Below are positions 18,701-26,868 of a stretch of 64,000 bases of DNA, piece by piece. Source of the stretch: Pseudomonas abietaniphila (GTDB taxonomy: Bacteria > Pseudomonadota > Gammaproteobacteria > Pseudomonadales > Pseudomonadaceae). Position numbers and translations under genes: made by a program. The notes under the pieces were generated by a model that ran no database searches, had not been told where the DNA came from, and saw only the letters and a list, made by a program, of their open reading frames with translations. Numbering within the stretch: position 1 is the stretch's first letter; every line of letters begins with the position of its first letter. The DNA lies in assembly GCF_039697315.1 (NCBI RefSeq), contig NZ_CP155619.1, positions 620,001-684,000 of the forward strand, in the 5' to 3' direction.

Positions 18701-21386
18701 GATCACCTTGGGCAGCGAAGCCACGCTGCTGGATCGCCCGGGCGGCATCTTCGTACGGCCGGCCCAGCAGATATCGGCCGAGGATCGCGTGCTGGTCCTG
18801 TCGGTGGCCAGGCTGGTGTTGAGCGAAGGGTACGGCACCCTGTCCGAGCAGGTCGTTCGTCGCAGGGTTTCGCCTGTGCACGCGCCGTTCGTGGCGACCC
18901 GGCAGCACCTGCCTACCTCGCGGCCGACTCACGCGACCCCGCCCGAGCTGCTGCTGGGCAATGCCTATGGCGGGTTCAACGCCGACGGCAGTGAGTACAT
19001 CATCGCAGGCCTTGCCACTCATCCAACCCCCGCGCCCTGGGTTAACGTGCTGGCCAACGCGCAACTCGGCACCGTGGTGTCGGAAGCGGGCGGCGCCTAC
19101 ACCTGGGCTGAAAACGCCCATGAGTTTCGCCTGACACCCTGGCACAACGACCCGGTCACCGATCGCAGCGGCGAAGCGCTTTACCTGCGTGACGAAGAGA
19201 CGGGCCATTTCTGGTCGGCCACACCTCAGCCCTGCCCGGGTTCCGGCCCTTACCGGACCCGACACGGTTTTGGCTACAGCGTCTTCGAACACGAAGAAGA
19301 TGGCATCTACAGTGAGCTGTGGGTCTATGTAGCACTGGACGCGCCCATCAAGTTCTCGCGACTGGTGTTGACCAACCGCTCCGGGCGCGCTCGATCACTG
19401 TCGGTCACCGGTTACGCGGAATGGGTGCTGGGCGATCTGCGCAGTAAGTCAGCGATGCACGTGGTGACCCAGTCCGACCCCGTGAGTGGTGCCCTGTTTG
19501 CGCGCAATGCGTATTCAGTGGAGTTTTCCGACCGGGTGGCGTTTTTCGACACCGACACCATCGATCACGGCATCAGCGGGGATCGCACCGAATTCCTCGG
19601 GCGCAGCGGAACACTGGCCTCTCCGGCCGCCATGCGCCATGCAGGACTTTCCGGGCGCGTGGGCGGCGGTCTGGATCCGTGCGCCGCGTTGCAGGTGCAA
19701 GTGAGCATGGCGGAGGGCCAGAGCAAGGAAGTCATTCTGCGGTTGGGCGCCGAAACCTCGACACAGGCCGCCACCCAACTGGTGCAGCGATTCCGCGGCA
19801 GTCAGGCGGCCGCGACGGAGCTGCAGAAAGTCCGGGAGCACTGGCGCTCGGTGCTGGGCGTCATCCGCATCGAAACCCCTGCCCCCGCGGTGGACGTCAT
19901 GGTCAACGGCTGGCTGATGTATCAGGTTATTGCCTGTCGTTTCCTGGCCCGCAGTGGTTACTACCAATCGGGCGGCGCGATTGGATTCCGTGATCAATTG
20001 CAGGACAGCATGGCGATGATTCACGCCGATCCGACGGCGGTACGAACCCATCTGCTGCTGTGCGCCGGCCACCAATACGCCGAAGGTGACGTGCAGCACT
20101 GGTGGCACCCACCGATGAATCGAGGCGTACGCACCGCGTGCTCCGACGACTTCCTGTGGCTCGCCGCCGCCACCAGTCGCTACGTCGAAATGACAGGGGA
20201 CCTCAGCGTTCTGGACGAGCCCGCTGGCTATCTGGAAGGCCGGCCATTGGTGGCAGGCGAAGAGTCCTATTACGACCAGCCGGGAACCTCTCCCCTGCAA
20301 GAGTCACTGTACCGGCATTGCGTGCGCGCCATCGAACACAGCCTGGGTCGCGGCCAGCACGGCTTGCCCCTGATGGGGTGCGGTGACTGGAACGATGGCA
20401 TGAATCGCGTCGGACATCTGGGCAAGGGTGAAAGCGTGTGGTTGGGTTTCTTTGGCTATCAGGTGCTGGAACAGTTTGCCGAGACGGCACGCCTGCACGG
20501 TGATCTCGCCTTCGCCAGTCGCTGCAGCGACAACGCCCAGTTGTTGCGCCGCGCCCTGGATCAGAACGCCTGGGATGGCGCCTGGTATCGGCGTGCCTGG
20601 TTCGATGACGGCCAACTGCTCGGCTCGGCCACCAACGAGGAATGCCGTATCGACTCGATTGCCCAAAGCTGGTCGGTGTTGTCCGGAGCCGGTGCGCCCG
20701 CCCGCCAGCGTCAGGCCATGCAGTCACTGGACGAACATCTGATCAAGCGTGACATTCGCGCAGTGCTGCTGCTCGATCCACCGTTTGACAAAAGCAGCCT
20801 GGACCCTGGCTACATCAAAGGCTACGTGCCCGGCGTACGCGAGAACGGCGGTCAATACACCCATGCGGCCGTCTGGGCGGGGATGGCCTTCGCTCGGTTG
20901 GGAGAAGTCGCTCAGGCCTGGGAGGTGCTGGGTCTGATCAACCCTGCCGATCCAGCGAACCTGACGCGAATCGATACCTACAAAGTCGAACCCTACGTCA
21001 TGGCGGCCGATGTCTACGGCACACCGCCCCATGCCGGACGCGGTGGCTGGACCTGGTACACCGGCTCCGCTGGCTGGATGTACCGTTTGATTGTCGAATC
21101 CTTGCTGGGGGTGCAACGCATCGGCAAGACCCTCACGATTGAACCGTTGATGCACCCTGACTGGTCGGGCTTCACCCTGCATTACCGCTTCGGCAAGGCC
21201 GTGTACCACTTCGAAATACGCCAGGGCAGCTCGGCGATAACGTCCCTGACGCTGAACGGTGAACCCGTCAGCGGCAATGTACTGACACTCAGCGACGACG
21301 ACGGCGAGTACCGGGTCAGGGTGGATTGTCGCGCACGTTCGCCGCGGCCCGAAGAACGGGAGTACCAGCCCGTCGTCGCTGACTGA
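12726..21386 (+). CDS. ndvB: Cyclic beta-glucan synthase (NdvB/ChvB type), GT84-GH94
   Basis: A very large inner-membrane enzyme of 2886 residues, the size of rhizobial ChvB/NdvB, which build, lengthen and cyclise beta-1,2-glucan. Order of parts: an N-terminal soluble region (to about 410), membrane helices (about 415-490), the GT84 glycosyltransferase core with LDTDT (645-649) and RRHRWIRGDW (from about 791), a second membrane block (about 840-1050), a glucoamylase-like region, and a GH94 phosphorylase region repeated in two halves, ending with GDWNDGMN (2553-2560), whose Asp is the GH94 catalytic residue type. The product is exported to the periplasm, where such glucans aid osmotic adaptation and host interaction. 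Start ATG 12726 has only a weak CAGGA upstream. No frameshift over 8.6 kb. A Crp/Fnr gene follows. Confidence 0.93.
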   Translation: MNSIWTRIRRVVARSSGLYRTGSFALPRFEYEPILRSELFSADQMADHGIALARQHRLTALSSRDAMLGRLDDNEALLKRSCTALSEAQQSSRRVTPAAEWLLDNFFLIEDHIRTAKTHLPKGYSRELPRLMNGASAGLPRVYDIALETISHGDGRVDEQSLSRFIFAYQTVMPLALGELWAIPIMLRLALIENLRRVASRVMANADDRNLADDWAERLIETSERDVKSLVLTVADMARSTPPMSPAFVAEFTRRLQGQSASLALPLNWIEQMLGETGSSIERQVQIDAQQQAADQVSISNSIGSLRLLSATDWREFVESMSHVEQILSEDPAAVYRAMDFGTRDSYRHVIERLARRSPQHSEIQVARAAIDLATAQAASVSCEGLARHVGYYLVSTGLPLLERSLNARVPIHERWKRLLQRSPLMFYLAPVSLLTMVFAAPLLASAHRDRMPDIALLVLAVPCLIMTSRLAISLINWLVTFSLLPSVLPKMDYERGIPDDARTLVVIPTLIANLADVDELVEGLEVRFLANRDAHLHFALLSDFLDAAEQTLPQDAELIAHACQAITRLNRKYAEGTEGAEDRFFLLHRPRCWNPNERVWMGYERKRGKLIELNALLRGSGRASFNAIVGNVDQLQSVRYVITLDTDTLLPRDTARHCVAAMMHPLNRPVFDAMGAHIVAGHAILQPRVGISLTSVTRSAYAQLFGSDAGVDPYTRAVSDVYQDLFQQGSFIGKGIYEVDAFTCALEGCLPDNQILSHDLIEGCYARSGLLSDVQVYEQYPARYGADVKRRHRWIRGDWQLLPWLSPWARDASGEWARNRLGVMARWKILDNLRRSLEPLATMLMLGWAWLFSNDPLGWTLTVVGLLVIQSLLRALTELMQPPAPAVPYRQHVRAVAGDLGQDLARACLTLAWLPFEMFYSTDAILRSLWRLGFSRRLLLQWQPSREVERLAASRLGGLYRLMWVAPATAAIAIAVLCTDPLTLGIAAPLLLAWLIGPWIAWRLSSPPRQSVFTPSTEALRFLRILARKTWAFFDLYVGPDDHWLPPDNIQEAPKAAIAHRTSPTNMGMSLLAHLAAHDFGYLSTERLLTRLAASLDSMDGLERYQRHFYNWYDTQTREPLRPQYVSTVDSGNLAGLLLTLQAGLAQLPDAPMFGVTVIDGLRDTLDTLIEVQRAGDSDEEPLDTLRIGLDRAALTPDVDTLTDLLQTARAMVSRADPGSDEDSAYWVEAFSRQCIDWTDELQRFRLPTHRVGVLPMTSTLRQLACLNIDDWDAAHHDEVMQVRRAAHERLKTVERLSQLAASMAQMDFSLLYDRQRDLFVIGYNVDERRLDTGYYDLLASEVRLANFVVIAQGQIPQQAWFTLGRLLGENAGTPTLLSWSGSMFEYLMPMLVMPNYDGSLLDQTCRAAVAVQIEHGNALGIPWGVSESGYYTLDAHFNYQYRAFGVQGLGLKRGLSEDVVIAPYASALALMIDPEAACKNLQRLAQQGSAGRFGLYEAVDYTEARLPRGQRFAIVQSFMAHHQGMSLLALTSVLLNQPMQRRFEAVPSLQSALLLLQERVPKAAAPYLQTAQSPIPGENAQDPGLRIFADPGRKRPAVQLLSNGRYHVMLTSGGGGYSRRNEMAVTRWQEDTTQDNWGMFCYLRDVETSTVWSATHQPTLQQPESHEAIFSDSRAEFRARHLDFDTHLEIVVSPEDDIELRRLHLTNRASLAKTIEITTYAEVVLTASGSDAMHPAFSKLFVQTELLRPLQAIVCSRRPRASDEPTPWMCHLLAAHGVDIDAISYETDRMRFIGRGRNLVAPQALDATCVALSDTAGPVLDPVVAIRCRITLQPGQQATIDLVTGVADSRDECLSLISKYRDRHLADRVFDLSWTHSQVLLRQLNASLADARLFEQMASSLLYANTSMRADSAVLIANRRNQSGLWGQAISGDLPIVLLQISSLDNIELVQQLVQAHAYWRQKGLMVDLLIWNEDQAGYRQQLQDAIMGLITLGSEATLLDRPGGIFVRPAQQISAEDRVLVLSVARLVLSEGYGTLSEQVVRRRVSPVHAPFVATRQHLPTSRPTHATPPELLLGNAYGGFNADGSEYIIAGLATHPTPAPWVNVLANAQLGTVVSEAGGAYTWAENAHEFRLTPWHNDPVTDRSGEALYLRDEETGHFWSATPQPCPGSGPYRTRHGFGYSVFEHEEDGIYSELWVYVALDAPIKFSRLVLTNRSGRARSLSVTGYAEWVLGDLRSKSAMHVVTQSDPVSGALFARNAYSVEFSDRVAFFDTDTIDHGISGDRTEFLGRSGTLASPAAMRHAGLSGRVGGGLDPCAALQVQVSMAEGQSKEVILRLGAETSTQAATQLVQRFRGSQAAATELQKVREHWRSVLGVIRIETPAPAVDVMVNGWLMYQVIACRFLARSGYYQSGGAIGFRDQLQDSMAMIHADPTAVRTHLLLCAGHQYAEGDVQHWWHPPMNRGVRTACSDDFLWLAAATSRYVEMTGDLSVLDEPAGYLEGRPLVAGEESYYDQPGTSPLQESLYRHCVRAIEHSLGRGQHGLPLMGCGDWNDGMNRVGHLGKGESVWLGFFGYQVLEQFAETARLHGDLAFASRCSDNAQLLRRALDQNAWDGAWYRRAWFDDGQLLGSATNEECRIDSIAQSWSVLSGAGAPARQRQAMQSLDEHLIKRDIRAVLLLDPPFDKSSLDPGYIKGYVPGVRENGGQYTHAAVWAGMAFARLGEVAQAWEVLGLINPADPANLTRIDTYKVEPYVMAADVYGTPPHAGRGGWTWYTGSAGWMYRLIVESLLGVQRIGKTLTIEPLMHPDWSGFTLHYRFGKAVYHFEIRQGSSAITSLTLNGEPVSGNVLTLSDDDGEYRVRVDCRARSPRPEEREYQPVVAD

Positions 21387-21403
21387 AGAACTATCCCCTG
21401 TCG

Positions 21404-21438
21404 GGGCGTGCAGGGGAGTACCCTGACCCTGCACGCCC
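21404..21438. repeat. Perfect 12-bp inverted repeat between glucan synthase and Crp/Fnr genes
   Basis: GGGCGTGCAGGG (21404-21415) pairs with CCCTGCACGCCC (21427-21438) around an 11-base loop. It begins 18 bases after the glucan synthase stop and ends 22 bases before the Crp/Fnr start. No T tract follows, so it may be an attenuating hairpin, a mRNA-end stabiliser or a protein site rather than a classical terminator. Confidence 0.55.
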
Positions 21439-21460
21439 TCCTCCCCAACGGTGCTTCGCC

Positions 21461-22186
21461 ATGTCTGCTCCTCCGCTGCCCAACCATAACCATCTGCTTG
21501 CGGCGCTGCCGGCCGAGGACCTTAAACGGCTGACGCCGCATCTGGAGCAGGTTGCACTGGAACTGGGTGAGGTGTTGTATGAACCGGGAGACACCCTGCG
21601 CCATGTCTACTTCCCGACGGACGCCATCGTGTCCCTCCTGCATGTCACGGAAAACGGCTCATCCGCTGAAATCGCCGTGGTTGGAAACGAGGGCCTGATT
21701 GGCATTGCGCTGTTCATGGGCGGCGAAAGCACCTCCAGTCGGGCGGTGGTGCAAAGCGCCGGCATCGCCTTCCGGCTTCCCGGGCAGAAACTGAAAAAGG
21801 AATTCAACCGCCACGGCGATCTGCTCCTGCTGATGCTGCGCTACACCCAGGCGCTGATTACGCAGATGTCCCAGACCGCCCTGTGCAACCGTCATCACTC
21901 CATCGATCAGCAATTGTGCCGCTGGCTGTTGTTATCGCTGGATCGCCTGCACGGGAATCACCTGAACATGACCCAGGAACTGATCGCCAACATGCTTGGT
22001 GTGCGCCGCGAAGGCGTGACGGAAGCAGCAGGCAAGCTTCAGCGCCAGGGCGTTATCGAATACAGCCGAGGCCAGATCACCATCCTGGATCGCCCGCGTC
22101 TGGAACGGTTGAGCTGTGAGTGCTACTCGGTGGTCAAGACCGAAACCGATCGACTGCTGCATTACACCCGTCGGCAAGACGAATAG
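21461..22186 (+). CDS. Crp/Fnr family transcriptional regulator
   Basis: 241 residues. Residues about 10-135 form a cyclic-nucleotide-binding-like beta roll (LGEVLYEPGDTLRHVYFPTD, then VVGNEGLIGIALFMGG) and residues about 150-225 a winged helix with LNMTQELIANMLGVRREGV. The Arg-Ser pair that contacts cAMP in Crp is not seen and no Fnr-type N-terminal cysteine cluster is present, so the signal is unknown. This subgroup (FPTDAIVSLL) is common in pseudomonads and rhizobia as stress regulators. Only 75 bases separate it from the glucan synthase gene, with a strong hairpin between; it could be co-transcribed. Confidence 0.9.
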   Translation: MSAPPLPNHNHLLAALPAEDLKRLTPHLEQVALELGEVLYEPGDTLRHVYFPTDAIVSLLHVTENGSSAEIAVVGNEGLIGIALFMGGESTSSRAVVQSAGIAFRLPGQKLKKEFNRHGDLLLLMLRYTQALITQMSQTALCNRHHSIDQQLCRWLLLSLDRLHGNHLNMTQELIANMLGVRREGVTEAAGKLQRQGVIEYSRGQITILDRPRLERLSCECYSVVKTETDRLLHYTRRQDE

Positions 22187-22236
22187 TGCCTGCGGCGGCT
22201 CAATCGGTGAGACACAGACGAATAAGCAGCGCCCAC

Positions 22237-22264
22237 AAAAAAAGCCCGGCATTGAGCCGGGCCT
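22237..22264 (-). terminator. Intrinsic terminator of the hemerythrin gene, possibly bidirectional
   Basis: GCCCGGC (22244-22250) and GCCGGGC (22256-22262) form a seven-base-pair stem with a five-base loop. On the minus strand it is followed by seven T residues; on the plus strand by a short CTTT. It sits between the convergent Crp/Fnr and hemerythrin genes and mainly suits the leftward gene. Confidence 0.85.
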
Positions 22265-22276
22265 TTCGGGTAAAGC

Positions 22277-22750
22277 TTATGCTGCGATATTGGGCGACAT
22301 CGACTTCTTGTAGCTGGCCTTCATCGCTTCCATCTGCGCGCCCAGCTCATCCAGTTTGGCCTTGCCGAGCAATTTGTTCGCTTGAGGAAACATCTCCGTT
22401 TCTTCCTCTTCGATGTGATGCTCAAGGAGCTCTTTAACGACTTTAACCCGGCCTGAAAATTCGGGCGTCCCGGGGTCGGTGGCCTTGAGGTCCGGCAGCA
22501 CCAGCGAATCCACAGTGCGATGCTCCTCCTTCGCTTCGTAATACATGACATCCTGTTCTTTGCCACCCGCCTCTTTGAAAGCCGGGTAAAGGATTTCTTC
22601 CTCAAGTTTGGTGTGAATCGTGATTTCCATTTCAAGCTTCTGAAGCAGGTCCGTCCTTTTTTTCACACCGCGCTCGGTGGACTCACTCAGCTGGGTCAGT
22701 ATCGCTTTGACGCGTTCGTGGTCAGCTTTCAGCAGTTCGATAGCGTTCAT
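22277..22750 (-). CDS. Hemerythrin HHE cation-binding domain protein
   Basis: 157 residues forming one four-helix bundle. Iron-ligand type residues are in place: LLKADHERVK (His11), IHTKLEEEILYP, EEHRTVD and LLEHHIEEEETEMFP. Such proteins bind a diiron centre and are linked to oxygen, NO or redox stress. Start chosen at 22750 (MNAIELL), with AGAGGA upstream; 20 further in-frame residues upstream are not supported by a ribosome site. It is alone in its direction and ends at a strong terminator. Confidence 0.92.
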   Translation of the reverse strand: MNAIELLKADHERVKAILTQLSESTERGVKKRTDLLQKLEMEITIHTKLEEEILYPAFKEAGGKEQDVMYYEAKEEHRTVDSLVLPDLKATDPGTPEFSGRVKVVKELLEHHIEEEETEMFPQANKLLGKAKLDELGAQMEAMKASYKKSMSPNIAA

Positions 22751-23020
22751 GGTTCGTCCTCTGGTATCACGGTCGTTGAACCGGTCTAGGTGCCGATCCT
22801 TCTCAGTCACAGGGGAACGTTGCAGCGCACATGCCAGTCTCGCGAATGAATTATTGTGAACATTTTCAATCGGTTACAGAATCGCTGGTCAGACCGGATC
22901 GGGCGTACTGCACGAATATGCTCAACCGGGTGTTGCAGATAACCATGACTTCCGAACGCCGCGACGGCCGAACTCCGCACTCGGCAACGTGATGCTCATG
23001 CCGAAGGGACTGCCTGAGCC

Positions 23021-23245
23021 TTACGCTGTCCGCCACTCGACATCGGTGATGCCGTGCTTCTCGGCCTGAGGTTTGCTGAGTTTATTGATCGGGTCAGTTC
23101 TGTACTTGGGCAACTGGCCGATACCTGCGTCCACGGTTGCCCAATGCCAGGCTTCAGCGTTATCCATCCTGGCTGCGCGGATGTAAAAGGTTTTGTAATT
23201 CCCGTTCATCAGGTAGTCGATACGGTAATGTTTTTCCTGCGCCAT
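23021..23245 (-). CDS. Small conserved pseudomonad protein (DUF6555-like)
   Basis: 74 residues, predicted cytoplasmic, beginning MAQEKHYRIDYLMNGNYKTF and containing AEAWHWATVDAGIG; the pattern suggests a small alpha-beta fold. I recall this as a family widespread in Pseudomonas without known function (DUF6555), a name that should be checked. ATG at 23245 has a strong AAGGAG. It stands alone between the hemerythrin and DUF1543 genes, all leftward but separated by more than 200 bases each, so separate promoters are likely. Confidence 0.8.
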   Translation of the reverse strand: MAQEKHYRIDYLMNGNYKTFYIRAARMDNAEAWHWATVDAGIGQLPKYRTDPINKLSKPQAEKHGITDVEWRTA

Positions 23246-23448
23246 GTTTCTTCTCCTTGGCCTCGGTTCCGATAAGCCAGAGATTGTCCGACACAGAAAA
23301 AATTCCCTTTTTAAAACAGAAGATTAAGCCGGCCACTCGTTTGAATGGCGCGAAATTTTGACCCGTTTCAAACGCGTGTCTCTGAATCGACATGGCGCAG
23401 TCGACCCAGATTGGGCGTTGCTCAGGTGATAGGGGGAATGTCGGCCTG

Positions 23449-23964
23449 TCAGACGGCGACCCGGGGCCCGGCGGGTAAAACGATATAGGCGTTCTTCTGC
23501 TTCACACCGTTGTGTTCGCCTTCGACCAGATGCACGTAACGGCCTTCCACCCTGTCGATCGGCAAGCAATCGTCGACGTCCATGACCGCATCCGTATGAG
23601 GCTGTCCCCAGTTCGCGAGCATGTGCCGCTTACCCTTGGACTTCGCCTCGTTCTTGCTGTGAGCCACCACCAGCAGGTAGTGATGCGCCTCACCGAAGAC
23701 TCTCGCGTCGTAACCGCCCAGGTTGATCAGATACAAACGGGGGGATCCGGGACGAGGCGCCAGCGGACTCAGTTCCACTTTCCAGTCCTCCACGCCGTCG
23801 ACGGCCATCCAGGAGTCGATGTGCAGACCCGCCTGAGTGCCAAACCAGCTCTCGCGCAGTTGCGGATACGTCGCTTCAAGGCTGTCGCCGACGACGATTG
23901 CCACGTCATGCACTTCGATCCTGGCCTTCGGGTGCTTGCCACCCAGCAACACTACAAACAGCAC
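23449..23964 (-). CDS. DUF1543 domain-containing protein
   Basis: 171 residues. The N-terminal block (LFVVLLGGKHPKARIEVHDV) and following H-D-V-A-I-V-x-G and LRESWFG fit DUF1543, small cytoplasmic proteins of unknown function that often have two repeats. A second repeat is suggested by LYLINLGGYD and the HSKNEAKSKGKRH stretch. The start codon is GTG at 23964, supported by GAGGAGG seven bases upstream. Divergent from the zinc alcohol dehydrogenase gene. Confidence 0.85.
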   Translation of the reverse strand: MLFVVLLGGKHPKARIEVHDVAIVVGDSLEATYPQLRESWFGTQAGLHIDSWMAVDGVEDWKVELSPLAPRPGSPRLYLINLGGYDARVFGEAHHYLLVVAHSKNEAKSKGKRHMLANWGQPHTDAVMDVDDCLPIDRVEGRYVHLVEGEHNGVKQKNAYIVLPAGPRVAV

Positions 23965-24289
23965 CGTGACGCCTCCTCAAAATCTGCAATAGACCTGCCG
24001 CCGCGTCGAGGACGTGGTCACAAGACGGATGCAGCAGACGCTGATGCGTCTTGCGAACGCCACACCCGGGCAAGCTGCCACACCGTACCGTGGCAGGTCG
24101 GCGATGACCAGCATTGCATAGACTGGCCGCCACTTCCGGAAAGGCTGCCGGACTTATCCGGCACGATGCTAAACAGGAGAAGCACTTAACCAGCCCTACC
24201 GCTGATCCCGCTGCCTGGCAACGCCATGAACTAATACTGCCTTTACCCCCTCCGCTAGTTACAGGCCCCTTCAAACTGCGGAGAGCGAT
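23965..24289. promoter_or_regulatory. Divergent intergenic region with inverted repeat
   Basis: 325 bases between DUF1543 and the alcohol dehydrogenase gene. TGCCGGA (24146-24152) and TCCGGCA (24157-24163) form a perfect 7-bp repeat with a four-base centre. CTAATACT at 24231-24238, about 50 bases before the dehydrogenase start, resembles a sigma-S type -10 element, but no firm promoter can be called. No gene is seen. Confidence 0.35.
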
Positions 24290-25513
24290 ATGAGAGCACT
24301 GACTTACCATGGCGCGCATGACGTGAAAGTGGACACCGTTCCAGACCCCACGATTCAAGACGCCGACGACATCATCCTGCGCGTCACCGCTACCGCTATT
24401 TGCGGCTCGGATCTGCATCTGTACAGAGGCAAGATACCGACCGTCGAGCATGGCGACATTTTCGGCCATGAGTTCATGGGCATCGTCGAGGAGACCGGAT
24501 CTGCGGTGACGGCTGTCCAACCCGGTGATCGGGTTGTCATTCCCTTCGTAATCGCGTGCGGTGACTGTTTCTTCTGCCAGCAAGACCTTTTTGCCGCCTG
24601 TGAGACCACCAATACCGGACGCGGTGCGATCATCAATAAAAAGGCAATTCCCCCAGGCGCTGCGTTGTTCGGGTTCAGCCACCTGTATGGCGGCATTCCC
24701 GGCGGTCAGGCCGAGTATGTACGGGTGCCAAAAGCCAATACCGGGCCATTCAAAGTGCCAGGGACGTTGGCCGATGAGAAGGTGTTGTTCCTTTCCGACA
24801 TCCTCCCCACTGCGTTCCAGGCCGTGACGAATACCGGTATTGGTCAAGGCTCAAGCATTGCCATTTATGGCGCCGGCCCAGTCGGGCTTCTCAGCGCTGC
24901 GTTCGCTCGTATGCTAGGTGCCGACCGTATTTTCATGGTCGACCATCACCCCTACCGCCTTGCGTATGCCCAGCGAACGTACGGGGTGATCCCGATCAAT
25001 TTCGATGAAGACGACGACCCGGCGGATACCATCATCCGCCAGACGCCTGGCATGCGCGGTGTCGATGGCGTCGTCGACGCTGTCGGTTTTGAAGCCAAAG
25101 GCAGCACCACTGAAACGGTCCTGGCCACGCTCAAGCTCGAAGGCAGCAGCGGTAAAGCGCTGCGCCAATGCATTGCAGCAGTGCGACGGGGTGGCGTGGT
25201 CAGCGTTCCCGGTGTGTATTCGGGTTTCATCCACGGCTTCCTCTTCGGCGATGCGTTCGATAAAGGGCTGACGTTCAAGATGGGCCAGACGCACGTTCAG
25301 CGCTTCCTCCCGGAACTGCTTGAGCATATCGAGATGGGCCGTCTGGAACCTGAAGCGATCATTACCCACCGCATGTCGCTGGAGCAGGCGGCTGAGGGCT
25401 ACAAGATTTTCGACAAGAAAAAGGAAGACTGCCGGAAGGTCATTCTGACGCCGGGTGGGACCGATATCGCCCTGCCTGAAATGGACTCAACCACAGCGGT
25501 TCCTGCCATGTAA
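24290..25513 (+). CDS. Zinc-dependent alcohol dehydrogenase (formaldehyde dehydrogenase-like)
   Basis: 407 residues, the length of glutathione-independent formaldehyde dehydrogenase-like MDR enzymes. The catalytic zinc ligands are seen in [12 protein letters not shown] (Cys38) and GHEFMG (His/Glu). The structural-zinc loop is [15 protein letters not shown]. The Rossmann dinucleotide motif is [11 protein letters not shown]. It probably oxidises an alcohol or aldehyde with NAD+. No ribosome site is very strong (GGAGAGCGAT precedes ATG). A single-gene unit in a group of stress-type genes. Confidence 0.9.
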   Translation: MRALTYHGAHDVKVDTVPDPTIQDADDIILRVTATAICGSDLHLYRGKIPTVEHGDIFGHEFMGIVEETGSAVTAVQPGDRVVIPFVIACGDCFFCQQDLFAACETTNTGRGAIINKKAIPPGAALFGFSHLYGGIPGGQAEYVRVPKANTGPFKVPGTLADEKVLFLSDILPTAFQAVTNTGIGQGSSIAIYGAGPVGLLSAAFARMLGADRIFMVDHHPYRLAYAQRTYGVIPINFDEDDDPADTIIRQTPGMRGVDGVVDAVGFEAKGSTTETVLATLKLEGSSGKALRQCIAAVRRGGVVSVPGVYSGFIHGFLFGDAFDKGLTFKMGQTHVQRFLPELLEHIEMGRLEPEAIITHRMSLEQAAEGYKIFDKKKEDCRKVILTPGGTDIALPEMDSTTAVPAM

Positions 25514-25593
25514 CCGGTAACCGCTTGAAAGAGCAGACGACACAGGACAGGACTTTCCGGCAGATTCGATGCCAGTCGCACCCTCAGGCAAAG

Positions 25594-25836
25594 TCAGCCA
25601 ATCACCCCGGTCATTGCGGTGAACTGACTTTGCTTGTTGTTCACCCGGTCCAGCACTTCAGGCGGTGTGGACTCCCGGAACACCACCAGATGCCCCACTT
25701 CCTTGCCGCCCTCGGTCACCCGCTCGATGTCGTTGATCATCCAGGTCTTCAATTCCTCGAAGGTGATGCCCAATTCCTGCGCCACTCGGTGGTGGAGCTG
25801 TTCAGCGTCGTACTGATTGAATTGATCGTTGTTCAT
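25594..25836 (-). CDS. Small conserved hypothetical protein
   Basis: 80 residues, acidic, predicted soluble: an N-terminal helical part with LHHRVAQELGITFEELKTWM followed by VTEGGKEVGHLVVFRES. The codon use is typical for the genome and AGAGGC lies upstream of ATG 25836, so I consider it real. I do not recognise a function. It is convergent with the alcohol dehydrogenase gene. Confidence 0.7.
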   Translation of the reverse strand: MNNDQFNQYDAEQLHHRVAQELGITFEELKTWMINDIERVTEGGKEVGHLVVFRESTPPEVLDRVNNKQSQFTAMTGVIG

Positions 25837-25959
25837 AAGGCTGCCTCTTGGGTTTGCTGTCAGGGTGAGGCCACAGCGCAGCTCGACAGTTCCTTCATCC
25901 AGATGAGCTGATCTGCGTGGGAATGGGTCAAAGCGGTTCGAGGCAATGACGGAGCCACC

Positions 25960-26283
25960 ATGAACACAACCACCCCGGATGGACGTTACTTTGTCGTCAA
26001 AGGACGGCTGTGGCGCTGCTCAAATCCCACCCTTGACGAGGGTGAACGGCAGCGCCGGGTCAACGAACTCATGGACGCGCGCAGGGCGGTGAAAGCAGCC
26101 AAAGCCTCGGGTGATCCAGGCGAGATGAAGGCCGCCCGGGCCGCTGTTCAGACCGCTAAAGTGGCACTGGGGGAACGTGGGCCGGTCTGGTGGGAAGATG
26201 GATCGCCAGACTTCAACCGCTACAAGGTCACCAATAGCCCCTACGCTGACTGGTACTGCAAGCTGGGTTCAAGCGACCCGTGA
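25960..26283 (+). CDS. Conserved hypothetical protein with Ala-rich helical centre
   Basis: 107 residues. It starts with a beta-like part (GRYFVVKGRLWRCSNP), has a long charged, alanine-rich helix (residues about 30-70) and ends with GPVWWEDGSPDFNRYKVTNSPYADWY. The aromatic-rich end suggests a small folded unit. I recall similar proteins in pseudomonads and rhizobia, without known function. ACGGAGCC precedes the ATG. It ends 92 bases before tspO on the same strand, so the two may be co-transcribed. Confidence 0.75.
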   Translation: MNTTTPDGRYFVVKGRLWRCSNPTLDEGERQRRVNELMDARRAVKAAKASGDPGEMKAARAAVQTAKVALGERGPVWWEDGSPDFNRYKVTNSPYADWYCKLGSSDP

Positions 26284-26375
26284 ACAGCGGGACGGACTTT
26301 TCGCGCGTATTAGCGTCCAATCCTCAGATGGCCCATTGGCCGCTCAGATCCGGATTCTTCAGCCAAGGACAACCG

Positions 26376-26816
26376 ATGACCTTTTATATCTTCCTGATAG
26401 CCTGCTGCGCCGCTGCCACCACCGGCATCATCTTCAAACCGGGGGCGTGGTACGCATCGCTTCAGAAACCGGCATTTACGCCGCCCAACTGGCTCTTCCC
26501 CGTTGCGTGGACGACGATTTATCTGTTGCTCGCCTGGGCCGGTTATCGACTGACTCAGCTGCCTGGCAGTGAGACCGTTCTGGCGCTCTGGGCCGCTCAG
26601 ATTGCCCTCAACACGCTGTGGACGCCGGTGTTTTTTGGTGCGAACCGGATTTTCGCCGCCATGGTGATACTGGCCGCGCTCTGGGTTGTGGTCGCTGTGA
26701 TGGTCGTCATGGCCTTGCAACTGGACGTCATCACCGGGCTGATCCTGTTCCCCTACCTGGTCTGGTTGTGCGTGGCCGCTGCGCTGAATTTCTCGATATT
26801 GCGTCACAACCGATAA
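26376..26816 (+). CDS. tspO: TspO/MBR family membrane protein
   Basis: 146 residues with five predicted membrane helices, the standard TspO size. Family marks are KPAFTPPNWLFPVAWTTIYLLLA (the WxPP/PPxWxFPxVW region), an N-Q/NALWTPVFFG-like block here NTLWTPVFFGANR, and LFPYLVWLCVAAALNFSI. TspO proteins bind porphyrins and other hydrophobic ligands and respond to oxidative or salt stress. Start ATG at 26376 has AAGGA at good spacing; the 32 upstream in-frame residues overlap the previous gene's end and are rejected. Confidence 0.93.
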   Translation: MTFYIFLIACCAAATTGIIFKPGAWYASLQKPAFTPPNWLFPVAWTTIYLLLAWAGYRLTQLPGSETVLALWAAQIALNTLWTPVFFGANRIFAAMVILAALWVVVAVMVVMALQLDVITGLILFPYLVWLCVAAALNFSILRHNR

Positions 26817-26868
26817 CGAGCACCTCGGCGCTGGGAAGCCCTACGGGACATGGGTAAGGCGGCGTGTT

